Positions 9,547 to 18,594 of a stretch of DNA of 64,000 nt are shown in pieces. Made by a program: the position numbers and the translations under genes. The notes beneath the pieces are model-generated. The model saw only the letters and a list, made by a program, of their open reading frames with translations. It was not told the DNA's origin and ran no database searches. Positions within the stretch are counted from its first letter, which is position 1. Every line of letters starts with the position of its first letter. Origin of the DNA: Stappia albiluteola (lineage in GTDB: Bacteria; Pseudomonadota; Alphaproteobacteria; Rhizobiales; Stappiaceae); contig NZ_JACFXV010000043.1 in assembly GCF_014050225.1 (NCBI RefSeq), positions 248,001 through 312,000 on the forward strand, given 5' to 3'.

Positions 9547-10749
9547 TCAGCGCTTGCCGTTCGCCAGCCTCGCGGCTTCCGGCAGGGCCCGCAGCTTTGC
9601 CATGGCAACGATGCCGAAAAGTGGGCCGGCCACGAGCGGCAGGAAGGCCCATTGCCAGCCGACCAGGGCAACCCAGGCCGGCAGGCCCTGGACGGTGATG
9701 ACGGTGATGGCAAAGCCGATCGCCGTCTGCATTGTCAGCATGGTTCCCTGCGTGCCAGCATCGCTGAGCTCGGCGACGCTGGTGGAGAACTGGGCGGAAT
9801 CGGCGATCACCGACACGCCCCACACCAGGGCGAGGACGACGATCAGCGCGGGTGCGGCGCCGAACAGCGGGCCGGCGGCGATGCAGCAGATGCCGCTGAT
9901 GGCCAGCGCGCCGATGGTCAGCGCCGTGCGGCCGATCCGGTCGGCGATATAGCCGCCGGCGAAGGCGCCGCTCGCACCGAAGCCGATCGCCGCGAAGGCG
10001 ACGAGGCGGGCCTTCGCGGCCGCGTCGGAGACGCCGGTTTCGGCAAAGCTTGCGGCGATGTAGCTGCCAAGCCACGCCCAGACAGCATAGAGCTCCCACA
10101 TATGGCCGAAATAGCCGAAATTGGCGAGGCGCAGCGGGCGGTGCTTCAAGGCGCTGAGGGCGATGTGCGGGTCGAAGCGGCCGGAATTGCGGTAGCCGGG
10201 ACCGATGCCGACGGCAAGCACCAGCAGCGCGCCGAGCGTCGCGGCGGCGGAAGCCGTCTTCATTACCAGCCGCCAGTCGAGATCGCCGGCAAAGGCGAAA
10301 AGATGAGGCAGCGCCGAGCCGATGGTCAGCGCACCGACCAGCGTGCCGACCAGCAGGCCGGCGTCGCGTTTGGCCCAGCTCACGGCCAGTTTCATGGCAA
10401 CGGGATAGACGCCGGCCATGATGGCGCCGGTGACGAAGCGCAGGAAGATCGAAATTGCGGAGCCCGGCTCCACAAGCAGGAAGCAGGCATTGGCCGCGGC
10501 ACCTGCAAGCGCGCTGAGGCTGTAAAGCAGTCGGGGATCGACGCGGTCGGGCAGGCCGAAGGCGGCGCTCGTCAGGCTGCCGGCGACGAAACCGACCTGG
10601 ACGGCGGTCGTCAGCATGGCGGCGCGGGCCGAGCCGATGCCGTATTCGACGATCAGCGCCGGGGTGATGACGGACGCCGCGAACCAGAGCGAGAGCACGG
10701 CGACGCAGGACAGGGCGAGAAGGCTGATGCTGGCGGCTTTGGATTTCAT
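9547..10749 (-). CDS. Major facilitator superfamily transporter
   Basis: A 400-residue polytopic protein with about twelve hydrophobic segments in two sets of six, a charged loop between halves (about residues 190-215), and MFS-type features such as the LPDRVDPRLLYSLSAL loop after TM2 (about 65-80) and AGGYIADRIGRTALTIGAL in the second half (the family's GxxxDRxGRR-like signature). Substrate unknown; sequence suggests the CynX/NimT or YbfB-like wide group, not firmly. It lies on the opposite strand between pdhC and lpdA, which are normally in one co-directional block in rhizobia, so it looks like an insertion into that block. Start ATG 10749 gives a normal N-terminus. Confidence 0.85.
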   Translation of the reverse strand: MKSKAASISLLALSCVAVLSLWFAASVITPALIVEYGIGSARAAMLTTAVQVGFVAGSLTSAAFGLPDRVDPRLLYSLSALAGAAANACFLLVEPGSAISIFLRFVTGAIMAGVYPVAMKLAVSWAKRDAGLLVGTLVGALTIGSALPHLFAFAGDLDWRLVMKTASAAATLGALLVLAVGIGPGYRNSGRFDPHIALSALKHRPLRLANFGYFGHMWELYAVWAWLGSYIAASFAETGVSDAAAKARLVAFAAIGFGASGAFAGGYIADRIGRTALTIGALAISGICCIAAGPLFGAAPALIVVLALVWGVSVIADSAQFSTSVAELSDAGTQGTMLTMQTAIGFAITVITVQGLPAWVALVGWQWAFLPLVAGPLFGIVAMAKLRALPEAARLANGKR

Positions 10750-10936
10750 GTCCGGGATCGGCGTGTCGGTGGGAATGGAACGCGGGCTCGGGCCGGTGCG
10801 CGGCGAGTCGGCGGATTGGAACGTGATTTGCGCGGCGAGCGCAAGCAGTTAGGCGAAAGCGGAAGAACCGGACGTCTGGAGCAGGCGGCCTTCGAACCCC
10901 GCAGGTTTAGGAAATCCAAGGAAGAGGGACTGCAAG

Positions 10937-12376
10937 ATGGCTGATAGCTACGACGTAATCGTGATCGGCGCCGGGCCCGGCGGCTATGTCACCGCCATCC
11001 GCGCCTCTCAGCTCGGCCTGAAGACGGCGATCGTGGAACGCGAGCACATGGGCGGCATCTGCCTCAACTGGGGTTGCATCCCGACGAAGGCACTGCTGCG
11101 TTCAGCGGAAATCTATCACTACATGACGCACGCCAAGGACTACGGCCTGTCGGCGGAGAAGGTCGGTTTCGACGCGGCGGCGATCGTCAAGCGCTCGCGC
11201 GGGGTCTCCGGCCAGCTCAACGGCGGCGTCGGCTTCCTGATGAAGAAGAACAAGATCGACATCATCTGGGGCGAGGCGAAGCTGACCAAGCCGGGCGAGG
11301 TGGTCGTCTCCAAGAGCGCCAAACCGGCCATGCAGCCGCAGAACCCGGAGCCGAAAGGCGCCAAGGGGCCAGGCACCTACACCGCCAAGCACGTGATCAT
11401 CGCGACCGGCGCGCGCCCGCGCACGCTGCCGGGCATCGAGCCGGACAAGGAAACGATCTGGACCTATTTCGAGGCGATGGTGCCGCCGTCCATGCCAAAG
11501 TCGCTGATCGTGATGGGGTCGGGCGCGATCGGCATCGAGTTCGCCTCCTTCTACCGCACTATGGGTGCCGAGGTGACCGTGGTCGAACTGCTGCCGCAGA
11601 TCATGCCGGTCGAGGACCCGGAAATCGCGGGGATCGCCAAGAAGTCCTTCGAGAAGCAGGGCATCAAGATCCTGACCGATGCCAAGGTCACGTCCGTGAA
11701 GAAGGCCGCCGGATCGGTCACCGCGACCGTGGAGACCAAGGATGGCAAGAAGCAGGACATCGAGGCCGAGAAGCTGATTTCGGCTGTCGGCGTGGTCGGC
11801 AACATCGAGGGGCTCGGCCTCGAGGCCCTGGGCGTGAAGACCGATCGCGGCTGCATCGTCATCGATGGCTATGGCCGCACCAATGTGCCGGGCGTCTATG
11901 CGATCGGCGACGTTGCCGGGCCGCCGATGCTTGCCCACAAGGCCGAGCACGAGGGCGTCGTCTGCGTGGAAAAGATCGCCGGGCTCGACGTCCATGCGAT
12001 GGACAAGCTGAAGATCCCGGGTTGCACCTATTGCCACCCGCAGGTCGCCTCCGTCGGCCTGACCGAGCCGAAGGCCAAGGAAGCCGGCTACGAGATCAAG
12101 GTCGGCCGCTTCCCCTTCGTCGGCAACGGCAAGGCGATCGCCCTCGGTGAGCCGGAAGGTCTCGTCAAGACGATCTTCGACGCCAAGACCGGCCAGCTGC
12201 TGGGCGCGCATATGGTCGGTGCGGAAGTCACTGAGCTTATCCAGGGTTACGTGGTGGCGATGAACCTTGAGACCACCGAAGAAGACCTGATGCACACGGT
12301 TTTCCCGCATCCTACTCTTTCGGAAATGATGAAGGAGAGCGTTCTCGACGCCTATGGCAAGGTGCTGAATATTTAG
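10937..12376 (+). CDS. lpdA: Dihydrolipoyl dehydrogenase (E3)
   Basis: FAD disulfide oxidoreductase that reoxidises dihydrolipoamide for the pyruvate dehydrogenase complex. 479 residues. Visible: N-terminal FAD-binding VIGAGPGGYV (about 8-17), redox-active pair GGICLNWGCIPTKAL (Cys about 37 and 42), an NAD-binding GSGAIGIEFASFY (about 195), second FAD motif YAIGDVAGPPMLAHKAEHEG (about 315-335), and the dimerisation domain ending in HTVFPHPTLSEMMKE with the catalytic His-Glu pair. A short Lys/Pro-rich insert near residues 128-145 is usual in this rhizobial type. Start ATG 10937 follows GGAAGAGGG. Likely the E3 dedicated to pdhABC, given location. Confidence 0.95.
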   Translation: MADSYDVIVIGAGPGGYVTAIRASQLGLKTAIVEREHMGGICLNWGCIPTKALLRSAEIYHYMTHAKDYGLSAEKVGFDAAAIVKRSRGVSGQLNGGVGFLMKKNKIDIIWGEAKLTKPGEVVVSKSAKPAMQPQNPEPKGAKGPGTYTAKHVIIATGARPRTLPGIEPDKETIWTYFEAMVPPSMPKSLIVMGSGAIGIEFASFYRTMGAEVTVVELLPQIMPVEDPEIAGIAKKSFEKQGIKILTDAKVTSVKKAAGSVTATVETKDGKKQDIEAEKLISAVGVVGNIEGLGLEALGVKTDRGCIVIDGYGRTNVPGVYAIGDVAGPPMLAHKAEHEGVVCVEKIAGLDVHAMDKLKIPGCTYCHPQVASVGLTEPKAKEAGYEIKVGRFPFVGNGKAIALGEPEGLVKTIFDAKTGQLLGAHMVGAEVTELIQGYVVAMNLETTEEDLMHTVFPHPTLSEMMKESVLDAYGKVLNI

Positions 12377-12481
12377 GCGGTAACCAGAAGTGGCGCATCT
12401 TGCGCTCTGGCGATCCAGATAAACTTGGGAGCGGTAGTCGGTTAAATATGAGGGTCTACGCCTTTTCCCTGATTCAAGGTA

Positions 12482-12507
12482 ATATCCGTTACGTCACAAA
12501 CGGATAT
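12482..12507 (+). promoter_or_regulatory. Inverted repeat upstream of the glsB-type genes
   Basis: Perfect 9-bp arms ATATCCGTT/AACGGATAT separated by 8 bases, 20 bases before the ATG of the first GlsB-type gene. Either an operator or a 5' leader hairpin close to the ribosome-binding site GGAGAGGGG. The rest of the 150-bp gap after lpdA shows no gene. Confidence 0.45.
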
Positions 12508-12526
12508 CGCGGAGAGGGGACACGAC

Positions 12527-12775
12527 ATGGACGTCAAAGCGATCCTGATCTGGTGCGTGATCGGCATATTGGCCGGCTGGATTGCCAGCTTCGTGGTGGG
12601 CGGCGGCGGGCTGTTCCGCTACCTGGCGACGGGCCTGATAGGTGCCTTCGTGGGCGGACTGCTGCTGAACTGGAGCGGCCTGAACGTCAATCTGGGCAAT
12701 CCATACGTGAATCAGGTCGTCGTTGCGGCGATCGGTGCCATCGTCGTGGTGCTGATCGCGCGTTTCCTTTCCTGA
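12527..12775 (+). CDS. GlsB/YeaQ/YmgE family stress-response membrane protein
   Basis: 82 residues with three hydrophobic segments and the family's glycine pattern (ILAGWIASFVVGGGG, GLIGAFVGGLLL, VAAIGAIVVVLI). Members (transglycosylase-associated proteins) are small inner-membrane proteins often induced by stress, with no known biochemical activity. Strong ribosome-binding site GGAGAGGGG. Followed 12 bases later by a second, shorter paralogue, so the two are probably co-translated. Confidence 0.85.
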   Translation: MDVKAILIWCVIGILAGWIASFVVGGGGLFRYLATGLIGAFVGGLLLNWSGLNVNLGNPYVNQVVVAAIGAIVVVLIARFLS

Positions 12776-12787
12776 GCGGGCGGATAG

Positions 12788-13027
12788 ATGCATTTCTTGT
12801 TCTGGGTGGCGATCGGATTGATCGCCGGGGCGGTGGCCTATCGGGTGCTCGACAGCCGGGGCGGCTTCTTCGGCAGCCTCGTCGTCGGCTTGCTGGGCGC
12901 GCTGATCGGCGGGGAACTCGCCAGCCTGCTGAGGCTGCGCGTCACCGGCAACTTCATCGACCAGCTGGTGGTGGCTACCGTCGGCGCGATCCTCTTTCTC
13001 TTTCTGTGGCGGAAGATCCGGCGGTGA
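12788..13027 (+). CDS. GlsB/YeaQ/YmgE family membrane protein, second copy
   Basis: 79 residues, again three membrane segments with glycine repeats (GLIAGAVAYRVL, LVVGLLGALIGGELASLL, ATVGAILFLFLWRKIRR) and a basic C-terminus. Sequence has diverged a lot from the upstream copy, so the pair is an old duplication; perhaps the two form hetero-oligomers (inference). Directly upstream of a thioesterase gene, 38 bases apart. Confidence 0.8.
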   Translation: MHFLFWVAIGLIAGAVAYRVLDSRGGFFGSLVVGLLGALIGGELASLLRLRVTGNFIDQLVVATVGAILFLFLWRKIRR

Positions 13028-13065
13028 AGACGCCGGCCTCCCGCCCGTGCGGGGGCGCCTGAGGC

Positions 13066-13500
13066 ATGCGGGTGGAAGAGCCGAGGCTGGAGGACTATCC
13101 GCTGCGGGCGAGCGACAAGCTGCGCTATGCCGATACGGACCGGCAAGGCCACGTCAACAACGCTGTTTTCGCGACATTCCTTGAAACCGGGCGCGTCGAG
13201 ATCCTCTACGACGCCGAAGGTCCGCTGGCGGAAGAAGGCTGCGCCTTCGTCATCGCGAACCTCGAACTCGGCTTCCTGTCGGAAATCAACTGGCCGGGCA
13301 CGGTGGAGATCGGCAGCCGCATCGCGAGGATCGGCACCAGTTCGCTGACGCTCGAGCAGGGCATATTCCAGAGCGGCGCCTGCGTGGCGACCGCGCGCAC
13401 CGTGATCGTCCAGATGGACGAGACGACGCGCAGGTCGAGGCCGCTTTCGGCGGGCGCGGTCGAAAGGCTCTCCGCTATCGCCGGGATCAAGCTTCCATGA
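13066..13500 (+). CDS. Acyl-CoA thioesterase family protein (hotdog fold)
   Basis: 144 residues of the 4-hydroxybenzoyl-CoA thioesterase/YbgC-like hotdog group. The diagnostic YADTDRQGHVNNAVFATFLETGR at about residues 23-45 contains the catalytic Asp and the HVNN helix start. The physiological acyl-CoA is unknown. It sits between the GlsB-type pair and lipA in the same direction, 65 bases before lipA, a position that could link it to octanoyl/lipoate metabolism, but that is only inference. Confidence 0.83.
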   Translation: MRVEEPRLEDYPLRASDKLRYADTDRQGHVNNAVFATFLETGRVEILYDAEGPLAEEGCAFVIANLELGFLSEINWPGTVEIGSRIARIGTSSLTLEQGIFQSGACVATARTVIVQMDETTRRSRPLSAGAVERLSAIAGIKLP

Positions 13501-13564
13501 GCTTCCGTATATGCCTCCCCATTGCGGGCTTGACGGCGGCTTTCAATAACGACATGTGAGACCC

Positions 13565-14548
13565 ATGGTCACGATAATCGACACGACTGCTCTCCAGGAA
13601 GCCCCCGCAAACGGCGCTGAAGCGCGTCCGCGGCATCCGGAAAAGGCCCACCGCCCCGACAATCCGGTGCAGCGCAAGCCGGCCTGGATCCGGGTCAAGG
13701 CGCCGACCTCGCCGGTCTATCGTGAAACGATGGACGTGGTGCGGTCGAACAAGCTGGTGACGGTGTGCGAGGAAGCCGGCTGCCCGAATATCGGCGGCTG
13801 CTGGTCGAAGAAGCATGCAAGCTTCATGATCCTCGGCGACACCTGCACGCGCGCCTGCGCCTTCTGCAACGTGCGCACGGGCATGCCTGGCCCGGTCGAC
13901 GGAGAAGAGCCGATCCGCGTCGCGGAGGCGGTCGCCACGATGGGTCTCAACCATGTGGTCATCACTTCGGTCGACCGTGACGATCTCGACGATGGCGGGG
14001 CAGGGCATTTCGCGGCCGTGATCAGGGCGATCCGCGAGCGCTCGCCCTCGACGACGGTGGAAGTGCTGACGCCGGATTTCCTGCGCAAGGATGGCGCTCT
14101 GGAAATCGTGGTCGAGGCACGGCCCGACGTCTTCAACCACAATCTGGAAACCGTGCCGTCGAAATACCTGACGGTGCGGCCCGGTGCCCGTTATTTCCAT
14201 TCCATCCGCCTGTTGCAGCGGGTGAAGGAAATCGATCCGACGATGTTCACCAAATCCGGCATCATGGTCGGGCTCGGCGAGGAGCGGAACGAAGTATTGC
14301 AGTTGATGGACGACCTGCGTTCGGCCGATGTCGATTTCCTCACCGTCGGCCAGTACCTGCAGCCGACGAAGAAGCATCACCCGGTGATGGGTTTCGTGAC
14401 GCCGGAAGAATTCAAGGCCTATGAGAAGATCGCCTATGCCAAGGGCTTCCTGAAGGTATCGGCGAGCCCGCTGACGCGCTCGTCCCATCACGCGGGCGAG
14501 GATTTTGAAGACCTGAAGCGCGCCCGCGCCGCCAAGATGACGCGATAA
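13565..14548 (+). CDS. lipA: Lipoyl synthase
   Basis: Radical SAM enzyme that inserts two sulfurs into protein-bound octanoyl chains, making the lipoyl groups used by PdhB and PdhC. 327 residues from ATG 13565 (an ATG nine bases upstream is in frame, but family members begin MVTI-). Both cluster sites are visible: auxiliary cluster [13 protein letters not shown] (about residues 66-78) and radical [13 protein letters not shown] (about 93-102). Ends with the conserved [10 protein letters not shown] segment (RSSYHA in many). Located in the pdh/lpd neighbourhood and 9 bases ahead of the START-domain gene. Confidence 0.95.
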   Translation: MVTIIDTTALQEAPANGAEARPRHPEKAHRPDNPVQRKPAWIRVKAPTSPVYRETMDVVRSNKLVTVCEEAGCPNIGGCWSKKHASFMILGDTCTRACAFCNVRTGMPGPVDGEEPIRVAEAVATMGLNHVVITSVDRDDLDDGGAGHFAAVIRAIRERSPSTTVEVLTPDFLRKDGALEIVVEARPDVFNHNLETVPSKYLTVRPGARYFHSIRLLQRVKEIDPTMFTKSGIMVGLGEERNEVLQLMDDLRSADVDFLTVGQYLQPTKKHHPVMGFVTPEEFKAYEKIAYAKGFLKVSASPLTRSSHHAGEDFEDLKRARAAKMTR

Positions 14549-14557
14549 CGACTATCC

Positions 14558-15013
14558 ATGCCCGCTTTTCAGACCAGGCACCGGGTCGGACATTCCGCGG
14601 CCAACATGTTCGACCTCGTTGCGGATGTCGAAGCCTATCCACGCTTCGTGCCTCTCTGCGAGGCGCTGATCGTGCGCGGCCGCAAGGAACTCGGCGACGG
14701 GCGGGAGATCCTGATCGCGGACATGACGGTCGCCTACAAGCTCTTTCGGGAATCCTTTACCAGCCGCGTGACGTTGGCGGAAGCGGAGCGGCATATTCTC
14801 GTCGAATATCTCGACGGGCCGTTCAAGCACCTGGAAAATACCTGGGATTTCCATCCCGTGGGCGAAAACGCCTGCGAGATCGCTTTCCACATCACCTATG
14901 AATTCAAGAGCCGGACGCTCGGCGCCCTGATGGGGGCGATGTTCGACAGGGCGTTCCGCAAGTTCTCGGACGCCTTCGAGGCGCGGGCGGACGAGATCTA
15001 CCGGCCGGCCTGA
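14558..15013 (+). CDS. COQ10/RatA-type START-domain protein
   Basis: 151 residues of the polyketide cyclase/START family known as Coq10 in eukaryotes and RatA in enterobacteria. The hallmark HSAANMFDLVADVEAYPRFVPLCE is at residues 10-33, followed by strands and the long C-terminal helix MFDRAFRKFSDAFEARADEIY. Coq10-type proteins bind ubiquinone and help respiration; the alphaproteobacterial versions next to lipA are usually taken as Coq10-like rather than toxins. Nine bases after lipA, so co-transcribed. Confidence 0.85.
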   Translation: MPAFQTRHRVGHSAANMFDLVADVEAYPRFVPLCEALIVRGRKELGDGREILIADMTVAYKLFRESFTSRVTLAEAERHILVEYLDGPFKHLENTWDFHPVGENACEIAFHITYEFKSRTLGALMGAMFDRAFRKFSDAFEARADEIYRPA

Positions 15014-15039
15014 AGAATCGCCCGACCTGCCGAAGCGGC

Positions 15040-15492
15040 TCAGCGCTTGTGGTAGCTGTCTCCTATGCGGCCGGAATTGCTGTAATCTTCCAGGCCTTTG
15101 CGCACCTTGCTGAATCGTTCGGAGTGGGCGAGTTCGTCCTCGTCCAGGGCAAGCACAACGGTATAGTCGCTGCCAATTCCCAGATCGGCCAGCTTCACCT
15201 GCTCCTGCGGATCCAGGCACACGCGCAGCCACCCCTTGCCGCCGTTGAACTCCACATTGACGTTCCGGCCATTTTCCGTCTCCCACTGCATCCAGGCGAC
15301 GGTGCGCGGGCGCGTCCAGTAGTTGGTTCCGCAGAAACTGACGTTGTAGAGGCCGTCGCCCGCTTTCGTGAAAAGCTGGTGGCTGGAATGGAAGGCGCCG
15401 TCGCTGTAGCGGGAGATCATGTAATACTCGCCGGCATCAGCGGAAGTGATGCCGCATCCAAGGAGACACATGAGGAAGACAGGCAAGCGCAT
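15040..15492 (-). CDS. Hypothetical exported protein or lipoprotein
   Basis: Not recognised. From ATG 15492 the product has 150 residues with a signal sequence MRLPVFLMCLLGCGITSADA; LLGC fits a lipobox (Cys 12), while SADA-G fits signal peptidase I, so lipoprotein or periplasmic protein are both possible. The mature part is Trp/Tyr-rich with two cysteines (FCGTNY, RVCLDP) that could form a disulfide. A frame upstream to 15519 exists but would hide the signal sequence. Convergent with the coq10-type gene (26 bases between stops) and downstream of pncC on the same strand with a 102-base gap. Confidence 0.65.
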   Translation of the reverse strand: MRLPVFLMCLLGCGITSADAGEYYMISRYSDGAFHSSHQLFTKAGDGLYNVSFCGTNYWTRPRTVAWMQWETENGRNVNVEFNGGKGWLRVCLDPQEQVKLADLGIGSDYTVVLALDEDELAHSERFSKVRKGLEDYSNSGRIGDSYHKR

Positions 15493-15594
15493 GGCGATTC
15501 CATCTCTGGGATGTGGCAATCTATGCAGGCTACCGATGCGTTAATCCACCAAATTCCGAATATGTCGTCAAGTCATTGAAAGTGAACGGTTACG

Positions 15595-16089
15595 TCAATC
15601 GATAAGATTTAAAATGCCTTCTAGCGATTGACGCAGGGCTGCAAGGCGGATGGTGGATCGGCCAACGTCGGGGAAGCGTTTTTCGACATGCACCGTTTCC
15701 CTGTCCTTCATGGCGAAGGCGAAATGGACCAGGCCGACCGGCTTTTGCGGGGAACCGCCGCCCGGCCCGGCGATGCCGGTGACGGCGGCCGCGATATCGG
15801 CGCGGGAATGACGGAGCGCGCCTTCCGCCATGGCGAGTGCCACCTCCCGGCTGACGGCGCCGTGCTCGGCGATAAGTTCGGCGGGAACGCCGAGCATTTC
15901 CGTCTTGGCTTCGTTGGAATAGGTGACGAAACCACGCTCCACCACCGCGGACGAGCCGGGAATCTCGGTCAGGAGCGTGGAGACCAGCCCGCCGGTGCAG
16001 GATTCGGCGGTGGCGATCATGAGTCCCCTGTCGATGCAGCGTGCCAGAACGTCGCGGGCCAGCGGTTCAAGGCTGGAGGGATCTCTCAT
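15595..16089 (-). CDS. pncC: CinA C-terminal domain protein, nicotinamide-nucleotide amidase
   Basis: 164 residues from ATG 16089, chosen for the GGAGAAAGGA site ahead of it (an in-frame ATG at 16116 adds nine residues). It is the stand-alone CinA C-terminal domain: TAESCTGGLVSTLLTEIPGSSAVV (about residues 26-49), SNEAKTEMLGVP, GAVSREVALAMAEGA, and TGIAGPGGGSPQKPVG. The family hydrolyses nicotinamide mononucleotide to nicotinate mononucleotide for NAD recycling. Follows ispDF closely (36 bases), the common rhizobial arrangement, suggesting one transcript. Confidence 0.9.
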   Translation of the reverse strand: MRDPSSLEPLARDVLARCIDRGLMIATAESCTGGLVSTLLTEIPGSSAVVERGFVTYSNEAKTEMLGVPAELIAEHGAVSREVALAMAEGALRHSRADIAAAVTGIAGPGGGSPQKPVGLVHFAFAMKDRETVHVEKRFPDVGRSTIRLAALRQSLEGILNLID

Positions 16090-16125
16090 GATCGGTCCTT
16101 TCTCCGGCGCGGCCATCGCACGACA

Positions 16126-17361
16126 TCAAAGCGGCAGGCGAATGGTCGCGGTGGCGAGCGTTGCAATTCCTTCCTTGCGGCCGGTGAAGCCGAGCTTTTC
16201 CGATGTGGTCGCCTTTACCGCCACTCGATCCACGGCGATTCGGCAGATTTCAGCGATCCTTATCCGCATTGCCTCGCGATACGGGCCGATTTTAGGCGCC
16301 TCGCAGACGATTGTGGCGTCGAGGTGGGAAATGAGCCCGCCGCGGGCCCTGACGCGGTCGGCAGCGAAGCTGAGGAAGATATCCGATGCCGCCCCGCGCC
16401 ATTGCGGATCGCTTGGCGGGAAATGGCTGCCGATATCACCGTCGCCGAGTGCGCCGAAAATGGCGTCGGCCAGTGCGTGCAGGACGACGTCGGCATCCGA
16501 GTGTCCCTTGAGCTTGCGATCGTGGGGAATGCCGATCCCACCGAGAATCACGGTGTCGCCCGGTTCGAAGGCATGCACATCGTATCCGTTCCCGACCCGG
16601 ATATCGGCCAGGGCGGCGATCTCTTCCATGCGTATCCTCCCTTCGGCGGCCGCCAGATCCGCTTTGGTGGTGATCTTGAAATTGGCGGTGTCGCCCGGCG
16701 AAATGGCGACGTCGTATCCCGCCCACTCGGCAATGGCTGCGTCGTCGGTGAAATCGACGCGCCCCTGTTTAGCCGCATGCCGATGGGCGGCAAGGATCAT
16801 GGGGAAGTCGAAACTTTGCGGCGTCTGGGCCGCCCAAAGCCCCTCGCGGGCGACCGTCTCGCCGACATTGCCGGCCTCGTCTTCTCGCTTCAGAGTGTCG
16901 GTCACCGGAACGGCGGCAACGAGCGCTTTCGCACCGTCATCCAGCATCCGGACCGCGTCCTCGATTATCGCGTTCGTGACGAAGGGACGGGCGCCGTCGT
17001 GGATCAGGACCTTCCCTGGAGCGAGGGGCTGCAGTGCTTCGAGGCCGGCAAGCACGGACGCCTGACGCGTGGCGCCGCCCTCGACGGGATGCAACAGACG
17101 CGCTTCGTCTTCGAGACCGATAACCACTGACTGGTACAGCATCCGGTCGTCCGGATGGATGACCGGCAGGACGCCGTCGATCAGGTCCGATTTCAGGAGG
17201 GCGTCGAGCGTGCGCCTGAGGATCGCGACGCCGCCGAGCGGAAGATATTGCTTCGGCAGGGCTTGCTCGGCATCCCGTGCCAGCCGGGTTCCACGGCCGG
17301 CGGCGACGACGATCGCGAAGGTTTCGAGATTTCTCGGGCTAGGCGGCGTTATATCTGACAT
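16126..17361 (-). CDS. ispDF: Bifunctional IspD/IspF of the MEP isoprenoid pathway
   Basis: 411-residue fusion enzyme. The N-terminal half is the IspD cytidylyltransferase (VVAAGRGTRL about residues 13-22; LIHDGARPFV about 118; PVTDTLKR), making CDP-methylerythritol from MEP and CTP. The C-terminal half is IspF, the cyclodiphosphate synthase (GYDVHAFEPGD about 253; HSDADVVLHALADAIFGALGDGDIG with metal ligands; ATTSEKLGFTGRKEGI). Fusion is normal in alphaproteobacteria. Start ATG 17361. It is divergent from dusB across about 207 bases that hold dusB's promoter. Confidence 0.95.
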   Translation of the reverse strand: MSDITPPSPRNLETFAIVVAAGRGTRLARDAEQALPKQYLPLGGVAILRRTLDALLKSDLIDGVLPVIHPDDRMLYQSVVIGLEDEARLLHPVEGGATRQASVLAGLEALQPLAPGKVLIHDGARPFVTNAIIEDAVRMLDDGAKALVAAVPVTDTLKREDEAGNVGETVAREGLWAAQTPQSFDFPMILAAHRHAAKQGRVDFTDDAAIAEWAGYDVAISPGDTANFKITTKADLAAAEGRIRMEEIAALADIRVGNGYDVHAFEPGDTVILGGIGIPHDRKLKGHSDADVVLHALADAIFGALGDGDIGSHFPPSDPQWRGAASDIFLSFAADRVRARGGLISHLDATIVCEAPKIGPYREAMRIRIAEICRIAVDRVAVKATTSEKLGFTGRKEGIATLATATIRLPL

Positions 17362-17513
17362 GGCTGGACCCGGGCGGTCAGGCTTGGCTGCTCATGCATC
17401 TGCCTGACTGCGTTGATTGCATTCCGCCTTTTGCGTCATCGACGTGCGAAGCTCAAGCGGTCTTGGATTCCGAAGCGCTTGACGGTCATGTGTGCACTGC
17501 GGCATTTCCCCGC

Positions 17514-17542
17514 TTGCGAGGCGCTTCGAATGTCTATTATAT
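17514..17542 (+). promoter_or_regulatory. Possible sigma-70 promoter for dusB-ntrBC
   Basis: TTGCGA (17514-17519) and TTATAT (17537-17542) with a 17-base spacer, 27 bases before the dusB ATG. It resembles the rhizobial consensus CTTGAC-N17-CTATAT only moderately. In rhizobia the dusB(nifR3)-ntrBC operon is autoregulated; no NtrC-type site was confidently found. Confidence 0.35.
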
Positions 17543-17568
17543 GGGCAGGCAATAGGCGTGCACATCAT

Positions 17569-18594
17569 ATGAGCAATAATTCCGTGGCATTCGCTTCCCT
17601 TTCAGCTCCGCTGCAAATCGGCCCCGTCGAGGTGCCGGCACGCTGCTTCCTCGCACCGATGTCGGGCGTCACCGACCTGCCGTTCCGCAGGCTCGCCGCG
17701 AGGTTCGGCGCCGGGCTCGTGGTTTCGGAAATGGTTGCCAGCGAGGAACTGGTCGGCGGTGGCGCGGAAGCCTCCCTGCGGGCAGAGGGGGACGGGCTGT
17801 CGCCTCATGTGGTGCAGCTTGCCGGCCGCGAGGCGCATTGGATGCGCGAAGGCGCCAAACAGGCGGAGGACGCCGGCGCCGATATTATCGACATCAACAT
17901 GGGCTGCCCGGCGAAACGCGTCACGACCGGCTATTCCGGCTCGGCCCTGATGCGTGACCTCGATCACGCAATGACCCTGGTGGAGGCCACCATCGCCGCG
18001 GTCTCCATTCCCGTGACGCTGAAGATGCGCCTTGGCTGGGACGAAAGATCGGTCAATGCGCCGGAGCTCGCCAGACGGGCCGAGGATGCCGGCATCGCGC
18101 TCGTGACGGTGCATGGCCGCACGCGCAACCAGTTCTACAAGGGCAGGGCGGACTGGCGGGCGATCGGCGCCGTGCGCGAGGCTATCTCCATCCCGCTCGT
18201 CGCCAACGGCGACTGTGAGACGACGGATGACGCGCGGCGGATGATCGAGCTTTCCGGCGCGGATGCCGTGATGATCGGCCGCGGCGCTTACGGCAGGCCA
18301 TGGCAGGCGGGTCTGATCGGCGCAGAGCTTGCCGGACGACGCTATGAGGCCGTTCCGACGGGCGAGGATCTGGCGGCGCTGGTTATCGAGCATTACGAGA
18401 TGATGCTGTCCCACTATGGCGAGGGACTGGGCGTGCGAACGGCTCGCAAGCACCTTTCCTGGTATCTCGACGGCGTGGCGGAACCGATGCCGGCAGCGAC
18501 GCGCCAGCGGATGCTCACCTCCACCGACCCGCGCGAGGTCATCGGCATGGCGCGTGACTGGTTTTCCGGACAGGCAATGAGGAGGGCAGCGTGA
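17569..18594 (+). CDS. dusB: tRNA-dihydrouridine synthase DusB (NifR3)
   Basis: FMN enzyme that reduces uridine in tRNA D-loops using NADPH. 341 residues from ATG 17569; the frame is open to 17413 but the extra segment is not family-like. Visible: [24 protein letters not shown] (about 26-49), [26 protein letters not shown] with the catalytic Cys (about 109), [15 protein letters not shown] and the FMN phosphate-binding NGD and [11 protein letters not shown]. It is the first gene of the classical nifR3-ntrB-ntrC operon; its TGA overlaps the ntrB ATG (TGATG). Confidence 0.94.
   Translation: MSNNSVAFASLSAPLQIGPVEVPARCFLAPMSGVTDLPFRRLAARFGAGLVVSEMVASEELVGGGAEASLRAEGDGLSPHVVQLAGREAHWMREGAKQAEDAGADIIDINMGCPAKRVTTGYSGSALMRDLDHAMTLVEATIAAVSIPVTLKMRLGWDERSVNAPELARRAEDAGIALVTVHGRTRNQFYKGRADWRAIGAVREAISIPLVANGDCETTDDARRMIELSGADAVMIGRGAYGRPWQAGLIGAELAGRRYEAVPTGEDLAALVIEHYEMMLSHYGEGLGVRTARKHLSWYLDGVAEPMPAATRQRMLTSTDPREVIGMARDWFSGQAMRRAA

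Noticed and set aside
8857-10944. A 695-codon plus-strand frame crossing pdhC and the MFS gene
   Set aside because: Out of frame with pdhC and antisense to the MFS gene, both well supported; its composition is that of a shadow frame.
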